From: Paracoccus sp. N5
GTDB taxonomy: Bacteria; Pseudomonadota; Alphaproteobacteria; Rhodobacterales; Rhodobacteraceae
Direction: 5' to 3'
NCBI RefSeq assembly: GCF_000371965.1
Contig: NZ_AQUO01000002.1
Span: forward strand, 326,001 to 390,000
DNA: 64,000 nt
Shown one piece after another: positions 1 through 8,344 of the stretch. Position numbers and translations under genes: made by a program. Under the pieces are notes generated by a model. It did not search any database. It had not been told where the DNA came from and was given only the letters and a program-made list of their open reading frames with translations. Every line of letters begins with the position of its first letter. Position 1 is the stretch's first letter.

Positions 1-553
1 CGACCTGGCGCGGGGCGATCTCTACGACCTTCAGGAGCGTTATGTGCTGCTGTTCGACCGCTCGCGCACGCTGTCGCTGAACCTGTTCGAGCATATCCAT
101 GGCGAAAGCCGCGACCGCGGCGGCGCCATGGTCGATCTCTTGGAGATGTATCGCGCCGGCGGCTTCGATCTGGGCGGCACGGAACTGCCCGACCACCTGC
201 CGGTGCTCCTGGAATATCTCTCGACCCGGCCGCTGGCCGAGGCGCGCGAGATCCTGCAGGGTGCCGGCCACATCCTGGTCGCGCTGGGCGAACGCCTGGT
301 GCGGCGCGACGCCGCCTATGCCGCGGTGCTGGAGGTGCTGGTGGCCATTGCCGAGGCCGACCCGGCCGCCGAGGAGGTCCAGACCCTGCTGGCCATCAAG
401 GACGACGACCCCGAGGACCTGGCCGCGCTGGACGCGGTCTGGTCCGAGGCGCAGGTGACCTTCGGCCCCGATCCCAATGCCGGCTGCCCGGTCAGCCGCG
501 ATCTTCTTGCCCGCATGGACCCCGCCGCCCCCGCGGCGCGGGCCGCAAGCTGA
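1..553 (+). CDS. narJ: Nitrate reductase assembly chaperone NarJ (5' truncated by window edge)
   Basis: NarJ is a cytoplasmic system-specific chaperone that binds NarG so that the molybdenum cofactor is inserted before NarGH docks on NarI. About 183 residues are visible in the frame running from base 2; the N-terminal part lies outside the window. The segment LNLFEHIHGESRDRG and the following helical, Leu/Glu-rich region are typical of the NarJ/TorD-like fold. The stop lies 10 bp before narI, as in nar operons generally. The tail is rich in Pro and Ala. The assignment is firm from sequence and from the narI neighbour; narG and narH should lie just upstream of the window. Confidence 0.93.
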   Translation, partial: DLARGDLYDLQERYVLLFDRSRTLSLNLFEHIHGESRDRGGAMVDLLEMYRAGGFDLGGTELPDHLPVLLEYLSTRPLAEAREILQGAGHILVALGERLVRRDAAYAAVLEVLVAIAEADPAAEEVQTLLAIKDDDPEDLAALDAVWSEAQVTFGPDPNAGCPVSRDLLARMDPAAPAARAAS

Positions 554-563
554 GGAGCGACAG

Positions 564-1364
564 ATGAACCATTTCCTGTTCGGAGTTTTCCCCTATATCG
601 CCATCACGGTGATGATCCTGGGCGCCATCGTCCGCTACGAGACCGAGCCCTTCACCTGGAAATCCTCGTCGAGCCAGCTTCTGCGCCGCAAGCAGTTCGT
701 GCTGGGCTCGGTGCTGTTCCATGTCGGCGTGCTGATGATCCTGGGCGGGCATTTCGTCGGCCTGCTGACGCCGGTCGCGGTCTGGGACGCGCTGGGGGTC
801 AGCCATGGCGCCAAGCAGGTCTTCGCCATGGCGATGGGCGGGTTTGCCGGCATCCTCGCCATGGTCGGCGGGCTGATCCTGCTGCACCGCCGGCTGACGG
901 ACCCGCGCATCCGCGCCAATTCCACCCTGGCCGATACCGGCATCCTGGTGCTGCTGATGCTGCAACTGACGCTGGGCCTCTGCACCATCTTCGTCTCGGC
1001 CCAGCATCTCGACGGGCACGAGATGGTCAAGCTGATGCAATGGGCGCAGGGCATCGCCTATTTCGGCGCCGATCCGGCCGCGCATCTGGAGGGCGTCGCG
1101 CTGATCTTCAAGCTGCATATCCTGCTGGGGCTGACGATCTTCCTGCTGTTTCCCTTCACCCGGCTGGTGCACATGCTGTCCGCGCCGGTGCGCTACCTGT
1201 GGCGGCCGGGCTATCAGATCGTGCGCTCGAAACGCGGCGCGCGTTCGGGCGCCGGGCTGAACCCGATCGCGGCGACCGTCGCCGGGCGCGAGGCGCTGGC
1301 CCACAAGGCCGCCGGCCGTGACCGGCAGGCGCCGCAGGATCCGCTGGGCCAGGCGGCGGAGTGA
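564..1364 (+). CDS. narI: Respiratory nitrate reductase gamma subunit NarI
   Basis: NarI is the membrane cytochrome b subunit that oxidises quinol and passes electrons to NarH and NarG. The 266-residue product has five hydrophobic segments. The expected haem-ligand histidines are in place: H53 and H63 in the second helix (FHVGVLMILGGH) and H185 and H203 in the last helix (KLHILLGL and TRLVH). The ATG follows a GAGGAG ribosome binding site. Compared with the E. coli protein (about 225 residues) there is a basic, Ala/Gly-rich C-terminal extension of roughly 40 residues. The gene overlaps the next one by a GTGA junction, which points to translational coupling. Confidence 0.96.
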   Translation: MNHFLFGVFPYIAITVMILGAIVRYETEPFTWKSSSSQLLRRKQFVLGSVLFHVGVLMILGGHFVGLLTPVAVWDALGVSHGAKQVFAMAMGGFAGILAMVGGLILLHRRLTDPRIRANSTLADTGILVLLMLQLTLGLCTIFVSAQHLDGHEMVKLMQWAQGIAYFGADPAAHLEGVALIFKLHILLGLTIFLLFPFTRLVHMLSAPVRYLWRPGYQIVRSKRGARSGAGLNPIAATVAGREALAHKAAGRDRQAPQDPLGQAAE

Positions 1365-2185
1365 CGGCGATGGAGATGAAACCCCTGCTGCCCCCCGTCA
1401 CCGTCAACGGCGTCACCATCAGCCCCGAACGCATCGCGGCCGAGGCGCAGAACCACCCCGCGCCCAAGGGCAAGCCGGGCCTCGCGTGGAAGGCGGCCGC
1501 CCGGGCGCTGGCCCTGCGCGAGATCCTGCTGCAAGAGGCCCGCGCCCGGGGCCTGACCGCCGATCCCGCCGAACTGGCCCCCGGCCAGTGGGAGACCGAG
1601 GACGAGGCGCTGATCCGGCAATTGCTGGATCAGGCCATCGCCCCCGAACCCCCGGACGAGGCGGCGCTGCGCGCGATCTATGACGCTCATCCCGAGCGTT
1701 TCCGCGCCCCTTCGCTTTACGAGGCCGCGCATATCCTGTTCCCCGCCGCGCCCGGCGACCCGGCCGCGCGCGACGCGGCCCGCGCGGCGGCGGCCGAGGT
1801 GCTGGAGGAATTGCGCCGGGCACCGCGCCGGTTCGCGGAACTGGCGGCGCGGCACAGCGCCTGTTCGTCCAAGGACAGCGGCGGGCTTCTGGGCCAGCTG
1901 TCCTCGGGCGACACGGTGCCCGAGTTCGAGGCCGCGCTGGCCACGATCCCCGAAGGGCAGATCGGCGCGCCGGTCGAGACCCGCTACGGCATCCACCTGA
2001 TCCGGCTGGACGCCAGGGCCGAGGGCGCCGTCCTGCCCTTTGACGCGGTGCTGCCGCATCTGCGCGAGGCCCGCGAAAAGGCGGCCTGGGTTGCCGCCAG
2101 CCGCGCCTTTACCGCCGCGCTGGTGGCGCGGGCCGAGGTGACGGGCGTCTCGCTGGGCGCTGACGCGGAAGGGGGCGCGGCATGA
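1361..2185 (+). CDS. Parvulin-type peptidyl-prolyl isomerase of the nar operon
   Basis: The product is a PpiC/parvulin-type prolyl cis-trans isomerase (rotamase) of about 274 residues. The domain lies near residues 110-225, with the family signatures AAHILF, FAELAARHSACSSKDSGG and ETRYGIHLIRLD. I see no signal peptide, so it is probably cytoplasmic, unlike SurA or PpiD. The N-terminal half (VTVNGVTISPERIAAEAQNHP) resembles NifM-like proteins. GTG at 1361 overlaps the narI stop; ATGs at 1370 and 1376 are alternatives. Its place directly behind narI suggests a role in folding or maturing nitrate reductase, which is an inference from position. It overlaps the next gene by ATGA. Confidence 0.85.
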   Translation: MTAMEMKPLLPPVTVNGVTISPERIAAEAQNHPAPKGKPGLAWKAAARALALREILLQEARARGLTADPAELAPGQWETEDEALIRQLLDQAIAPEPPDEAALRAIYDAHPERFRAPSLYEAAHILFPAAPGDPAARDAARAAAAEVLEELRRAPRRFAELAARHSACSSKDSGGLLGQLSSGDTVPEFEAALATIPEGQIGAPVETRYGIHLIRLDARAEGAVLPFDAVLPHLREAREKAAWVAASRAFTAALVARAEVTGVSLGADAEGGAA

Positions 2186-2700
2186 AACTGGCCTATGTCA
2201 CGCTGTCGGGCCGCGGCGCCATCGATGCGCTGCTGTCCGAGGTGGTCGAGGCGCTCGAGGCGCAGGGCCTGCGCCTGGCCGGCACCGTGCAAAGCAACGT
2301 GGACCGCGCCGACCGGGCGCTGTGCGACATGGACCTGCGGCTGCTGCCGGACGGGCCGATGGTGCGCATCAGCGTCGATCGCGGCCCCGAGGCGCGCGGC
2401 TGCCGGCTGAACCCCGATGCGCTGGAGCGCTCGGTAGCCTGGACCGAGGCGGCGCTCGACCGCGCGGAATTCCTGGTGGTGAACAAGTTCGGCAAGCAGG
2501 AGGCCGAGGGCCGCGGCCTGGCCGGCACCATCGCCACGGCGCTGGAGCGCGGCTTGCCGGTGCTGGTCGGCGTGAACGGGCTGAACCTGCCGCCCTTCCT
2601 GGACTTCGCCGGCGGCCTTGCCGAGGCGTTGCCGCCCGAACCCCGGGCGGTGCTGGACTGGTGCCTGGCCGCGCGGCTGCCGGCCATGGCTGCAGCCTAG
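2182..2700 (+). CDS. DUF2478 family protein at the end of the nar operon
   Basis: The product has 172 residues and belongs to the DUF2478 group, as judged from the opening LAYVTLSGRGAIDALL, then RLAGTVQSN and the C-terminal VLVGVNGLNLPPFLDFAGG. Members are usually found beside molybdenum transport or molybdoenzyme genes and have been compared with small nucleotide-binding proteins. I see no clear Walker A glycine-rich loop. It is translationally coupled to the isomerase gene by a 4-bp overlap, so it is part of the nitrate reductase transcript and may act in cofactor handling. That role is inferred from context. Its 3' end overlaps the convergent nsrR by 4 bp. Confidence 0.75.
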   Translation: MKLAYVTLSGRGAIDALLSEVVEALEAQGLRLAGTVQSNVDRADRALCDMDLRLLPDGPMVRISVDRGPEARGCRLNPDALERSVAWTEAALDRAEFLVVNKFGKQEAEGRGLAGTIATALERGLPVLVGVNGLNLPPFLDFAGGLAEALPPEPRAVLDWCLAARLPAMAAA

Positions 2701-3128
2701 GCCGCGTCGCCGGCCGGGTGCAGCAGCGGCAGGAAATCGCCGCGCCGCGCCAGCACGTCGGCCAGCGTCTGGCGGTCCAGGACCGCCAGGAACGCCTCCA
2801 TCGCCTCGTCCAGCGCCAGCGTCAGCCCGCAGGCCGGGGCGATGATGCAGCTGCCGCAGCCGACCAGGTCGAAATCCGCCTCGGTGTGGCGAATGACCGC
2901 ACCCAGGCTGATCTGCTCGGCCGGCTGCGCCAGCCGGATGCCGCCGGCCCGGCCGCGCGTGCTGGCCAGCCAACCGGCGTTCACCAGGTCGTTGATCACC
3001 TTCATCAGGTGATTTTGCGAGATTCCATAAGCCCTTGCGATCTCGGCGATGGAACACAGCCGGTCGGGCTGGCGGCCCAGATACAAGAGCACCCGCATGG
3101 CGTAATCGGTATAGCGTGTCAGTCGCAT
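2697..3128 (-). CDS. nsrR: Rrf2-family nitric-oxide-sensing repressor, NsrR-like
   Basis: This 143-residue Rrf2 winged-helix regulator opens with MRLTRYTDYAMRVLLYL and has the recognition region ISQNHLMKVINDL, both strongly NsrR-like. Three cysteines that should bind an Fe-S cluster lie at C91, C94 and C100 (VGCGSCIIAPACGL). NsrR senses NO through this cluster and represses NO-detoxification genes. The gene is divergent from hmp and the shared promoter carries two dyads. The first cysteine gap is two residues, shorter than the four or five I recall for E. coli and Streptomyces NsrR, so cluster chemistry may differ. IscR and RirA are less likely given the hmp neighbour. Confidence 0.88.
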   Translation of the reverse strand: MRLTRYTDYAMRVLLYLGRQPDRLCSIAEIARAYGISQNHLMKVINDLVNAGWLASTRGRAGGIRLAQPAEQISLGAVIRHTEADFDLVGCGSCIIAPACGLTLALDEAMEAFLAVLDRQTLADVLARRGDFLPLLHPAGDAA

Positions 3129-3142
3129 GGCGCCTTCCTGAA

Positions 3143-3200
3143 ACATGCATCCTGATTGCATGATTTGATCCTGCCGCATAGATGTATCCGCAATACATGA
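3143..3200. promoter_or_regulatory. Two candidate NsrR operator dyads between nsrR and hmp
   Basis: Two AT-rich inverted repeats sit in the divergent intergenic region. The first is centred near 3153, with half-sites ACATGCA and TGCATGA. The second is a perfect 6-bp dyad, ATGTAT at 3182-3187 and ATACAT at 3193-3198, with a 5-bp spacer. Both resemble the NsrR consensus of ATG(C/T)AT half-sites. One dyad lies close to each gene, consistent with autoregulation plus control of hmp. Binding itself is inferred. Confidence 0.7.
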
Positions 3201-3242
3201 TTTGCGAGTCGCGCCCGCGGCCGCAGCGCCAAGGAGAATCCG

Positions 3243-4451
3243 ATGACCCAGGCTCTGAGCCCCCGCACCATCGAACTGGTCAAGGCCACCGTGCCCGCGC
3301 TCGAGGCGCATGGCATGACCATCGTGCACGAGATGTATGCGCGCATGTTCCGCGACCCGGCGATCCGCGACCTGTTCAACCAGTCGCATCACGGCGCCAG
3401 CGACGCCCAGCCGCGCGCCCTGACCGGCGCCATCCTGGCCTATGCCGGCAATATCGAGAACCTGGCCGCGCTGGCCCCGGCGGTCGAGCGCATCGCGCAG
3501 AAGCACGTCGGCCTGCAGATCCTGCCCGAGCATTACCCGCATGTCGCCGAGGCGCTGCTGGGCGCGATCAAGCATGTGCTGGGCGATGCCGCCACCGACG
3601 AGATCCTGGCCGCCTGGGGCGAGGCCTATTGGTTCCTGGCCAATATCCTGATCGCCCGGGAAAAGCGGCTTTATGGCGAGCAGAACGCCGCGCCCGGCGG
3701 CTGGAACGGCTGGCGCGACTTCCGCATCGCCGAGGTCGTGGCCGAAAGCAGCGTCATCAAGTCCTTCGTGCTGCGCCCGGTCGACGGCGGCCCGGTGATG
3801 GCGCATCTGCCGGGGCAATACCTGACCTTCTGGTTCGACATCCCCGGCCATCCGCCGGCCAAGCGCAACTATTCGATCTCGTCGGCGCCGGACGGGCAGG
3901 GCTATCGCATCAGCGTCAAGCGCGAGGCCCAGGGCCTGGCCTCGGGCTGGCTGCACGAACAGGCGCCGGGCACGGTGCTGAAGGTCGCGGCGCCGGCGGG
4001 CGAGTTCTTCATCGAGGCGCTGCCGCAGCGGCCGGTGGTGCTGCTCTCGGGCGGGGTCGGGCTGACGCCGATGGTGGCGATGCTGGAATGGCTGGTCGAG
4101 AAGGGCGCCGAGCAGCCGGTGCATTACATCCACGGCACCCATGACCGCGACACCCATGCCATGCGCGCCCATGTCCGGGCGCTGGCCGAGCAGGGCAGCG
4201 ACATCCGCGTCACGGATTTCCACCAGACCCCGCTTGCGGATGAGGTCGCGGGGCGCGACTATGACATCGCAGGGCTGATCACCGACGAATGGCTGCTGGC
4301 CAATACGCCGGCCGAGACGGCGGATTACTATATCTGCGGCCCGCGCCCGTTCCTGCGGGCGGCGGTCTCGGCCCTGTCGCTGGCCGGCGTTCCGGCGGCG
4401 CGCATCCATTACGAGTTCTTCGGCCCGGCCGACGAGCTTCTGGCAGCCTGA
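3243..4451 (+). CDS. hmp: Flavohaemoglobin, nitric oxide dioxygenase
   Basis: Hmp converts NO and O2 to nitrate using NAD(P)H, in the cytoplasm. The 402-residue product has an N-terminal globin domain (about 1-140), with a distal Tyr in HEMYARMF (Y32) and the proximal His in AQKHVGLQI. A ferredoxin-reductase-like FAD domain follows (RNYSISSAP near residue 206), then an NAD domain (GGVGLTPM near residue 271 and YYICGPRPF near the C-terminus). Length and architecture match the family. AAGGAG precedes the ATG. It is divergent from the NsrR-like repressor and followed after 12 bp by a small membrane protein, so the two are probably one NO-induced operon. Confidence 0.96.
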   Translation: MTQALSPRTIELVKATVPALEAHGMTIVHEMYARMFRDPAIRDLFNQSHHGASDAQPRALTGAILAYAGNIENLAALAPAVERIAQKHVGLQILPEHYPHVAEALLGAIKHVLGDAATDEILAAWGEAYWFLANILIAREKRLYGEQNAAPGGWNGWRDFRIAEVVAESSVIKSFVLRPVDGGPVMAHLPGQYLTFWFDIPGHPPAKRNYSISSAPDGQGYRISVKREAQGLASGWLHEQAPGTVLKVAAPAGEFFIEALPQRPVVLLSGGVGLTPMVAMLEWLVEKGAEQPVHYIHGTHDRDTHAMRAHVRALAEQGSDIRVTDFHQTPLADEVAGRDYDIAGLITDEWLLANTPAETADYYICGPRPFLRAAVSALSLAGVPAARIHYEFFGPADELLAA

Positions 4452-4463
4452 GGGACCACGGCC

Positions 4464-4928
4464 ATGGACGACCTGACCATCGCGCGGATCGTCCATGTGG
4501 TCGCGGTGCTCTTGTGGATCGGCGGGGTGGCTTTCGTGACCCTGGTGCTGATCCCCGCGATCCGCGGGGCCGAGCCGCCCGAGCGCCGGCTGGCCGCCTT
4601 TCACCGCGTCGAGGGCCGCTTTGCCGTCCAGGCGCGGCTCTGGGTGGCGCTGGCCGGGCTCAGCGGGCTGTGGATGATCTGGCGCGGCGCGATGTGGGAC
4701 CGCTTTGCCGAGGCGGGCTATTGGTGGATGCACGCCATGGTCGCGGTCTGGCTGGTCTTTGCCGCCATGCTGTTCCTGATCGAGCCGCTGTTCCTGCACC
4801 GCCGGATGAAGGTCTCGGCCGATCCGGCGGCGGATTTCGACCGCATGGGCCGGATGCATGTGCTGCTGCTGGCCGCCTCGCTGATCGCGGTGATCGGCGG
4901 GGTCGGCGGCGCGCACGGGCTATTCTAG
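4464..4928 (+). CDS. Four-helix, histidine-rich membrane protein co-transcribed with hmp
   Basis: I do not recognise a named family with certainty; the layout recalls CopD/HemJ-like four-helix membrane proteins. The 154-residue product has four hydrophobic segments (about 7-32, 56-73, 90-110 and 131-148). Histidines sit in or beside each one: H11 (RIVHVVAVLLW), H47 (AFHRVEGRF), H90 (WWMHAM) and H132 (RMHVLLL). Such a pattern could ligate b-type haem, but that is inference. It begins 12 bp after hmp and is probably under the same NsrR control, which suggests a role in NO or respiratory stress at the membrane. Its stop overlaps that of the convergent DUF488 gene. Confidence 0.8.
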   Translation: MDDLTIARIVHVVAVLLWIGGVAFVTLVLIPAIRGAEPPERRLAAFHRVEGRFAVQARLWVALAGLSGLWMIWRGAMWDRFAEAGYWWMHAMVAVWLVFAAMLFLIEPLFLHRRMKVSADPAADFDRMGRMHVLLLAASLIAVIGGVGGAHGLF

Positions 4929-5455
4929 GCGGGATAGACCACGCTGCCATCGGGGCGGATCACCGCGCCCGGGGTCAGCCGCGCCTCTTCCAGCCGGCCC
5001 GGGCCCATGATGTTGATCACCGTCTCGCCCGCCGCGATCAGGTAGTCGCTGACGATGCGGCGATGGCAGCGCCACCAGACCGCCTCGGCGCACATGGTCG
5101 CGCAGCTCTGTGCCCGGCCGGCGGCCAGCAGCCGGTCGAGCCCGGCCCGGAACCGCTCCGACAGCGCGTAATCGGCATAGTTGTGAAAGCTGCGGTTGGT
5201 CCAGAAGCCGTTCAACTCGGGCGGGACGCCGGGATTGCTGCCGCGCAGCCCGCCCAGTTCCGCGACCCGTTCATAGCCGATGCCGGCCCCGGCCAGCGCC
5301 GGCGCCAAGGTGTCGCCGTCGAACCAGGGATGTGCGCGCGAGCCGGGCAGCTTGCGGATATCGGCGACCCGCTCGACCCCGGCCTCGGCCAGCAAAGCGA
5401 TGAATTCCGCAAGGCTGCGGTTGGAATGGCCGATGGTATGGAAAGGCCGCTTCAT
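4925..5455 (-). CDS. DUF488 family protein
   Basis: The product has 176 residues and carries the DUF488 hallmarks: TIGHSNRSLAEF at the start, ADIRKLPGSRAHPWF and the CAEAVWWRCHRRIVSDYL motif with paired Cys and an Arg near the C-terminus. The biochemical function of the family is unknown; the conserved Cys/His/Arg set looks like an active or binding site. The ATG overlaps the stop of the upstream DUF2945 gene by 4 bp, so the two are translationally coupled. The 3' end converges on the membrane protein gene of the hmp unit. Identification of the family is secure; the role is not known. Confidence 0.85.
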   Translation of the reverse strand: MKRPFHTIGHSNRSLAEFIALLAEAGVERVADIRKLPGSRAHPWFDGDTLAPALAGAGIGYERVAELGGLRGSNPGVPPELNGFWTNRSFHNYADYALSERFRAGLDRLLAAGRAQSCATMCAEAVWWRCHRRIVSDYLIAAGETVINIMGPGRLEEARLTPGAVIRPDGSVVYPA

Positions 5456-5667
5456 GGCCTCAGAAGGTGAAGCGCGCTGCCCTTGTGCGCCGCGACATGG
5501 TCGGTCTTGTCGCTCTGGATCAGGTATTGCGGCTCGTCGGGCGAGGCACGGCGGGTATGGCCCTTGTAGTCGAAATCGGCGGTCTTGATTTCGGTGATGA
5601 CGCCCGAGACCTCGCCGGCCTCGGAATTCCAGCCGACATGATCGCCGACCTTGAAGGATCTGGACAT
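5452..5667 (-). CDS. DUF2945 (HVA1-type, Tudor-like) small protein
   Basis: The 71-residue protein begins SRSFKVGDHVGWNSEAGEVSG and continues with a KTADFDYKGHTRRAS stretch, which matches the DUF2945 or hypervirulence-associated TUDOR-like family. It is a compact beta-rich soluble domain with no signal peptide. Members are common in soil bacteria and their function is unknown. The chosen ATG (5665-5667) gives the typical family length; an upstream extension would add 18 residues with no family support. It lies upstream of, and overlaps, the DUF488 gene. Confidence 0.82.
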   Translation of the reverse strand: MSRSFKVGDHVGWNSEAGEVSGVITEIKTADFDYKGHTRRASPDEPQYLIQSDKTDHVAAHKGSALHLLRP

Positions 5668-5738
5668 GACGCTCTCCAGCAGAAGGACTGCGATTAGGCC
5701 AGAGCCGCGGCGGCGATGCAAGGTTGCCGCGCCCGAGA

Positions 5739-6077
5739 TCAGAAGATCCGCGCGCCGATAACGGCGCCGGCATCGGGCTGCAGCAGCATGACCCGGCCTG
5801 CGGCATCCGGCGCGCCCAGCACCAGGACCTGCGACTGGAAGCCGGCGATATTGCGCGGCGGCATGTTCACGACGCAGACCACGAGCCGGTCCAGCAGCGC
5901 GGATTCCGGGTAATTGGTGATCTGCGCGCTGGACCAGCGCGTGCCCAGCTCGCCGAAATCCACCTGCACCTTGTAGGAAGGATTGCGCGCGCGCGGAAAG
6001 GGCAGCACTGCGACGATGCGGCCGACGCGCATCTCGACCCTGGCGAAGTCGTCATGGACGATCTGGTGTTCCGACAT
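5739..6077 (-). CDS. csaA: CsaA-like tRNA-binding-domain protein
   Basis: The 112-residue product is a stand-alone tRNA-binding (EMAP II/MetRS C-terminal-like) OB-fold domain. Diagnostic segments are FARVEMRVGRIV, NPSYKVQVDFGELG, SSAQIT and VVCVVNMPPRNIAGFQSQVL. CsaA of Bacillus acts as an export-related chaperone; in proteobacteria the role is poorly defined and structure-specific tRNA binding is the shared property. The length equals that of known CsaA proteins. It is monocistronic as far as can be seen, with GGAG-like bases just upstream of the ATG on the minus strand. Plus-strand remnants of an accessory locus begin immediately beyond it. Confidence 0.86.
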   Translation of the reverse strand: MSEHQIVHDDFARVEMRVGRIVAVLPFPRARNPSYKVQVDFGELGTRWSSAQITNYPESALLDRLVVCVVNMPPRNIAGFQSQVLVLGAPDAAGRVMLLQPDAGAVIGARIF

Positions 6078-6287
6078 GGTATTCTCCTTCTTTGGCGCCC
6101 TCAGCCTGTCGTATCAGCGACTTGATCGGCACATATCCGCGATCCAGCAAGGTCTGGATGACGATGCAGCGGAAATATTTCGCGCCCTGAGGAGGCGCAT
6201 ACGCTGCCGACCGGGGTCTATGCCGCCGCGTCGGATTTCGAGGGCGAGGCGCTCGGCGCCGATCTGGCGTAGCGCCTTGACTGCGCG

Positions 6288-8092
6288 GTGCGGCAGTCGC
6301 CGTGCATCTTCCCCACCACCGGCTCGGCCGAGGCGGCGCTGCACGACGCCGCGCAGGTGCCGGTCAACGACCCGCTCGGCGCCAACTCGGCCATGGCGGC
6401 GGTGACGCGGAACCTGGCCGCGGGCGAGCCGGGCGGCACCATCAACCTGACGCGCAATGGGCCGACGGACGAGATGCGCTCGGCGGTGTCGCTGGCCTAT
6501 GGCAGCTGGGACAACCGCCGCATCGAGGCCGATATCGGCGGCCCCATCGGCTTCGACGGCCGGCTGCGCGGCCGGGTGGCCGGCGTCTGGCAGGACCGCG
6601 ACTATTTCCATGCGCCGGCGGACGAGGAAAAGCAGGTGCTCTACGGCATCCTGGAATACGACCTGACGCCCGACACCACGATCAGCGGCGGGGTGACCTA
6701 TCAGCACCAATACGGGACGCATTGGCAAACGGGCCTGCCGACCTTCCTCGACGGCAGCCAGCTTGGCCTGCCGCGCAACCCGGCGCTGAACCCGGACTGG
6801 GCCAGGCGCGACACCACCATCCGCGAGACCTTCTTCACCGCCGAACACCGCATCAACGACGACTGGTCGGTGAAGCTGAACGCCATGCAGCAGAAATACG
6901 ATTTCGGCTACCTGAAGCTGAACGTCGGCGGCCCGGTCGATCCGGCAACGGGGCTGTTCGGCGCGCCGAGCGTCTCGTCCGAGGATGACGGCAATCACTC
7001 CAGGCGCGTGGACCTGAGCGTCACCGGCCGCTTCCGCGCCTGGGGCGTGGATTACAAGCTGACCGCCGGCGCCGACTGGCGGATGAGCGAGGGCAAGCAG
7101 ATCCGCAACCGCTACCAGACGGCCTTCCCGGACGGCGAGCTTGGCCCGGACGATTTCCCCGGCGTGGTGCTGCCGGAACCGACCTTCCTGCGGCGCCACC
7201 ACGGCTGGCCGGCCTGGGGCGGCAAGCAGCAGGGCATCTATGCCCGGCTGGACATGGCCTTGACCGACACGGCGCATGTCATCGTCGGCGGCCGCTACGG
7301 CAACTACAAGCATCGCGACATCTACGAACTTTACGACGACAACGGCGATCTGGTCGAGCGCGACGCCAGCTACCGCTGGCAGGAAACCGGCATCTTCACG
7401 CCCTATGCCGCCGTCAACCATGACGTGACGCCGGGCTGGAGCGCCTGTGCCAGCCTGACCGAGATCTACAAGCCGCAGGGCAATATGTTTGCCGGCCCGC
7501 CCGAGAACCCCACGCAGTTGGACCCGATCACCGGGCGCAACGTCGAACTGGGTGCCAAAGGGCGCGGTGCTGGACGGGGCGCTGAACGTCTCGGCCGCGC
7601 TCTATCGCATCGAGCGCAAGGGCGAGGCCATTCAGGACCTGGCCTATGGCGAGAACAGCCGCTTCTATCTGCCGCTGGGCGAGATCGTCAGCCAAGGCCT
7701 GGAGCTGGAGGTCTCGGGCGAGGTCTCGCCGGGCTGGCAGGTCTTTGCCGGCTATACCTGGAACCAGAACGACCGACTACAACCTTCCGGGCGCCCATTC
7801 CAAATGGACCGTGGGCGGCGGCGTGACGGTGAAAAGCAGGCATGCCAATACCGGCTCCTATTAGGCCTGGACCGATGCCGGCTGGACCCAGCCGGAGTTC
7901 GCGATCCGGCAGGGCGGCCATGCGGTCTGGGACGCGCATGTGAATTTCCAGATCGACGACCGCTGGAACCTGGCGCTGAACGTGAACAACGTCTTCGACA
8001 GGAACTATTACGCCACGCTCGGCACGCCCGGCGGCGGCAACTGGTATGGCGCGCCCAGGAACGCCACCCTGACCCTGCGCGGCCAGTTCTGA
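6288..8092 (+). pseudogene. TonB-dependent siderophore receptor remnant (FpvA/FoxA-like), plug deleted and frameshifted
   Basis: Outer-membrane siderophore receptor sequence is recognisable: AAGEPGGTINLTRNGPTDE (end of plug), GSWDNRRIEADIGGPI, then a long beta-barrel up to NVELGAK near 7556. The frame then shifts (GAVLDGALNVSAALYRIER), shifts again near 7770, meets an in-frame TAG at 7863, and still encodes a good barrel terminus (HVNFQIDDRWNLALNVNNVF ... LTLRGQF) ending at 8092. The signal peptide and nearly all of the plug domain are missing, and a stop lies at 6268-6270 just upstream. At least two frameshifts, one nonsense codon and a large 5' deletion make it non-functional. Adjacent macAB remnants suggest a lost siderophore uptake and export locus. 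Confidence 0.85.
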
Positions 8093-8344
8093 GCCGAGCC
8101 GATGGCGGGGCGTGGTCTCGCCGTCGGCCCGGCTACGCCCTGGCTTTCCCGGGGCCAGGACCGGCGCCAAGCCATGCTCTCGGGCACGGAGCCACGGTCG
8201 CCTTTCCGGGGCCGGTCGTCTCGCGCAGCCGGGTCGGGCGCAGTGCCAGCCAGGAAACGCTGGAGGAATCCGGGCGCGACCGCGATGCGCTGCGCATCCG
8301 GGTCGAGGCGCTGAACGCCACCTTCCGCCGCTTTCCGCGCCACG

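Noticed and set aside
2697..4916. Very long minus-strand open frame opposite hmp and its neighbour
   Set aside because: It is antisense to hmp; only the 3' part (2697-3128) encodes a real protein. High GC removes stop codons and gives long spurious frames.
6078..6287. N-terminal signal or STN domain of the TonB receptor
   Set aside because: Short readable pieces exist, but none could be matched to a signal peptide, STN or plug segment with confidence, and a stop at 6268-6270 separates them.
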